A DNA stretch of 34,912 nt, taken from IMG/VR virus record IMGVR_UViG_3300027759_000238, positions 1-34,912 of that record; one strand, given 5' to 3'. Below are positions 32,709-34,912 of the stretch, piece after piece. The notes beneath the pieces are model-generated. The model ran no database searches, had not been told where the DNA came from, and saw only the letters and a program-made list of their open reading frames with translations. The number at the start of each line of letters is the position of its first letter. The stretch's first letter is position 1. Origin of the DNA: a virus. Both the position numbers and the translations under genes were made by a program.

Positions 32709-32977
32709 TGTCCGACAGCGCACCTGCTGGGCACAACAGCGTCGCCTCCGGCCAGCTCAAGTCGATCATTGATCGGGTCGAGAAGCTGGAGGAGGAGAAA
32801 GCCTCCTTGCTGGAAGACATGAAGTATGTCTACAGCGAGGCCAAGGGCAACGGCTACGACACCAAGGCCATCAAGAAGCTAGTGGCACTGCGGAAGTTGG
32901 ACCGCACGAAACTGGCTGAAGACAAGGCCATGTTGGAACTGTATGCTGCTGCCCTTGGCTGTCTGGACTTAGTCTAG
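32708..32977 (+). CDS. GapR-like DNA-binding protein (DUF2312)
   Basis: An 89-aa protein from GTG 32708, sharing one base with the previous TAG stop. SGQLKSIIDRVEKLEEEKAS, LLEDMKYVYSEAKGNGYDTK and AIKKLVALRKLD are the full DUF2312 pattern of GapR. GapR dimers/tetramers bind AT-rich, overtwisted DNA in alphaproteobacteria and aid topoisomerase action. Here it may stabilise replicating phage DNA or compete with host GapR. It is followed by a GC hairpin. Confidence 0.88.
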   Translation: MSDSAPAGHNSVASGQLKSIIDRVEKLEEEKASLLEDMKYVYSEAKGNGYDTKAIKKLVALRKLDRTKLAEDKAMLELYAAALGCLDLV

Positions 32978-32985
32978 TAGAGCCT

Positions 32986-33021
32986 GCGCCCCCGGTTGGT
33001 TTCAGGTCTCGCCGGGGGCGC
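32986..33021 (+). terminator. Perfect 10-bp GC hairpin after the GapR-like gene
   Basis: GCGCCCCCGG (32986-32995) and CCGGGGGCGC (33012-33021) are perfect complements about a 16-base loop. The trailer is CCCACTTTC, so a weak terminator or an mRNA-stabilising element. It precedes the next gene's AGGA site. Confidence 0.6.
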
Positions 33022-33041
33022 CCCACTTTCAGGAAAACAAA

Positions 33042-33317
33042 ATGAGCGAACTAACGATCCCCGACATCCGGGCTCGTATGCGCGAGCTTGCGATTGAACT
33101 TAACTGCCCGGAGCTTGACTTCTTGGCCAGCGCCACTGTGCGCCGCTACAACGGGCGGAGAGCGCCTGTCAGGCTTCCGCCACTGACCTTGCAGCAGGAG
33201 GAGGCCGTTCGGGCGTATGCCCTTCTGCACCCCAAGGCGTCGCAGATGGACATGGCCACCCGGTTCTGCACCAACCAAGGCCGTATCAGCGAGGCCCTTT
33301 ACGGCAAACGTGGATGA
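33042..33317 (+). CDS. Small putative HTH protein, 91 aa
   Basis: It begins with AGGA and ATG. IRARMRELAIELNCPELDFL, then ATVRRYNGRRAPVRLPPLTL and a C-terminal QMDMATRFCTNQGRISEALYGKR (about 68-90). The C-terminus resembles a helix-turn-helix (DMATRF.TNQGRISEAL.GKR) seen in alphaproteobacterial phage genes. Likely a DNA-binding protein. It overlaps the polymerase start by four bases (ATGA). Confidence 0.7.
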   Translation: MSELTIPDIRARMRELAIELNCPELDFLASATVRRYNGRRAPVRLPPLTLQQEEAVRAYALLHPKASQMDMATRFCTNQGRISEALYGKRG

Positions 33318-34912
33318 CCACCCTCCACCTCGATTTGGAGACGTTCAGCACTGTGCCTATTACGCACGGCACGCACGCCTACGCCGAGAAGTCGGAGGTG
33401 CTGCTGGTTGCCTATGCGTTTGACGACGAGGGCGTAGAGGTAATGGACCTGACCGCTGGCGGCAGCTTGGACAACGTCCAGATGCTGATCGACAGTGCCG
33501 ACACCGTGGTGATCCACAACAGCGCGTTCGACCGCACCGTGCTGCGCCACCACAATGTTTATATTCCAGTGGATAAAGTCCACGACACGATGGTTCAAGC
33601 CATGGCGCACAGCCTGCCGGGATCACTGGGCCAGCTTTGCGACATCCTCGAGGTGCCGACCGACAAGGCTAAGGACAAGGCGGGCAAAAAGCTCATCCAC
33701 CTATTCACGAAGCCTCTGGGAAAGAACCGCATACTGGACCGCGCCACGTCGGCCACGCACCCCGACGAGTGGGCCGAGTTCGTTGAGTACGCACGCCTCG
33801 ACGTGGAGGCCATGCGCAGCGTTTACACGGCGCTGCCGGTCTGGAACCTGACGGCATCGGAGCGGGCGCTCTGGCTGCTCGACCAGCGCATCAACGACCG
33901 GGGCGTGGCCGTGGACCGGGAACTGGCGACAGCGGCCCTACGCGCCGCCCAGAGGGCCGGGCGGGCGCTTGCTGCCGAGATCAGCGAGTTGACCGGCGGT
34001 GCCGTGGCCAACACCACCCAACGTGGCAAGACCCTCGACCACCTGCGCTCCATCGGCCTAGAGACGGAGGACTTGAAGAAAGGCACCGTCAAGGCTCTGC
34101 TCGCGGGCACCGACATCAGCCCGCCAGTGCGCGCCATGCTGGAGGTGAGGTTACAGGCCGCAGCGACCAGCCCCGCGAAGTACCGCACCCTGCTCCAGGC
34201 CACGTCGGCTGACGGGCGGCTGCGGGGGACGCTACAGTTCTGCGGCGCGACACGCACGGGCCGGTGGGGCGGGCGACTGTTCCAGCCCCAGAACCTACCG
34301 CGCCCGACCCTGAAGCAGAAGGACATCGACTTCGGCGTTGCCGCCATGAAGGCCGACATCGAGGACGTGCTGTTCGCCAACGTGATGGAACTCTGCGCGT
34401 CCGCAGTGCGCGGCTGTCTGATTGCGCCCGAGGACAAAAAGCTGGTCATCGCCGATCTGAGCAACATCGAGGGGCGTATGCTGGCGTTCCTGGCCGGTGA
34501 GGAATGGAAGCTGGAAGCCTTCCGCGACTTCGACAAGGGCATTGGCCACGACATCTACAAGCTGGCCTACGCCAAGTCGTTCGGCATCGAGCCCGAGGAT
34601 GTGACCAAGGATCAGCGCCAGCTAGGCAAGGTGCAGGAGTTGGCCCTGGGCTACCAAGGCGGTCTTGGGGCCTTCAGCACTATGGCTGCGCTTTACGGCG
34701 TCAATCTGCCCGAGGAGACGATCAACAGTCTGGTGACGGCGTGGCGCAAGGCGCACCCCAAGACCAAGAACCTCTGGTACAACTGCGAGAACGCCGCCAA
34801 GGACGCCGTGCGCAACCCCGGCAAGAACCACAAGGCGGGCAAGCTGGTGTTCCGCGCCGACGACGGCTGGCTGCGCATGATGCTGCCGTCAGAACGCTAC
34901 CTCTGCTACCCC
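33314..34912 (+). CDS. Family A DNA polymerase, 3' end cut by window edge
   Basis: 533 codons are seen, without a stop. The 3'-5' exonuclease domain has LDLETFS (Asp7, Glu9), VIHNSAFDRTVL (Asp73) and YARLDVEAM (Asp163). The polymerase domain has motif A-like VIADLSNIEGRML (Asp at about 381) and motif B RQLGKVQELALGYQGG (about 435-450), with Leu in the position of E. coli Phe762. The right edge cuts the domain before motif C. No 5'-3' exonuclease is seen. It replicates the phage genome with the PrimPol-helicase and single-strand binding protein. It starts by ATGA overlap with the HTH gene. Confidence 0.92.
   Translation, partial: MTTLHLDLETFSTVPITHGTHAYAEKSEVLLVAYAFDDEGVEVMDLTAGGSLDNVQMLIDSADTVVIHNSAFDRTVLRHHNVYIPVDKVHDTMVQAMAHSLPGSLGQLCDILEVPTDKAKDKAGKKLIHLFTKPLGKNRILDRATSATHPDEWAEFVEYARLDVEAMRSVYTALPVWNLTASERALWLLDQRINDRGVAVDRELATAALRAAQRAGRALAAEISELTGGAVANTTQRGKTLDHLRSIGLETEDLKKGTVKALLAGTDISPPVRAMLEVRLQAAATSPAKYRTLLQATSADGRLRGTLQFCGATRTGRWGGRLFQPQNLPRPTLKQKDIDFGVAAMKADIEDVLFANVMELCASAVRGCLIAPEDKKLVIADLSNIEGRMLAFLAGEEWKLEAFRDFDKGIGHDIYKLAYAKSFGIEPEDVTKDQRQLGKVQELALGYQGGLGAFSTMAALYGVNLPEETINSLVTAWRKAHPKTKNLWYNCENAAKDAVRNPGKNHKAGKLVFRADDGWLRMMLPSERYLCYP

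Noticed and set aside
31851-32723. 290-aa minus-strand ORF
   Set aside because: Antisense to the nuclease and DUF2815 genes.
33823-34554. 243-aa minus-strand ORF
   Set aside because: Antisense to the DNA polymerase, which carries full motifs.

Overview
The window is part of the genome of a tailed double-stranded DNA phage (Caudoviricetes), most likely a podovirus-like phage with a P22-type portal and head-tail adaptor and a Mu gpT-like (HK97-fold) major capsid protein. The host is not shown directly. A GapR-like (DUF2312) gene, GC-rich codon use and gene types common in environmental phages suggest an aquatic alphaproteobacterium; this is inference. No lysis, integrase, tRNA or CRISPR feature was seen. 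Both ends of the window cut a gene.

Layout. Positions 1-19745 are a virion operon on the minus strand, read right to left: large terminase, portal, a 46-aa gene, a 64-aa gene, GroES-like co-chaperonin, scaffold, an accessory protein, a putative decoration protein, major capsid protein, strong terminator, jelly-roll-like protein, second terminator, structural proteins, two small proteins sharing an N-terminal tag (DUF6321- and DUF6496-like), gp4-like adaptor, two paralogous zinc-ribbon proteins, a 1029-aa collagen-like fibre, a glycine-rich adhesin with six repeats, three small tail-end proteins, and a two-domain glycosyltransferase that runs off the left edge. Positions 19746-20204 are a repeat-rich noncoding region with phased TTAGG palindromes, a 53-bp direct repeat and two TGCACC-N6-GGTGCA dyads.

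Positions 20205-22395 hold a plus-strand cassette of small genes including a Gp88-like protein. It is followed, convergently, by minus-strand genes for the small terminase and an AP2-domain protein. This whole block (about 20.2-23.6 kb) almost never uses CTG for leucine, unlike both flanks, and it separates the two terminase genes. Positions 23570-23902 are a divergent regulatory region with repeated TGGTGTAC elements. From 23903 to the right edge, the plus strand carries an early/replication operon: many tiny overlapping genes (one with an RNA polymerase alpha-CTD-like helix-hairpin-helix fold), a Cro/YdaS-like repressor, a PrimPol-helicase, a DUF2800 nuclease with a Cas4-like cysteine pattern, a DUF2815 single-strand binding protein, a GapR-like protein, a small putative HTH protein and a family A DNA polymerase cut by the right edge. 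A near-identical leader, AAAGGAGACCTGACCCAATG, precedes several of these genes.

Together the right arm copies and processes DNA, the terminase and portal package it, and the left arm builds the head, tail and receptor-binding fibres. The fibre is rich in Gly-Pro-Thr triplets and the same operon encodes a glycosyltransferase, so threonine glycosylation of the fibre is a reasonable hypothesis.
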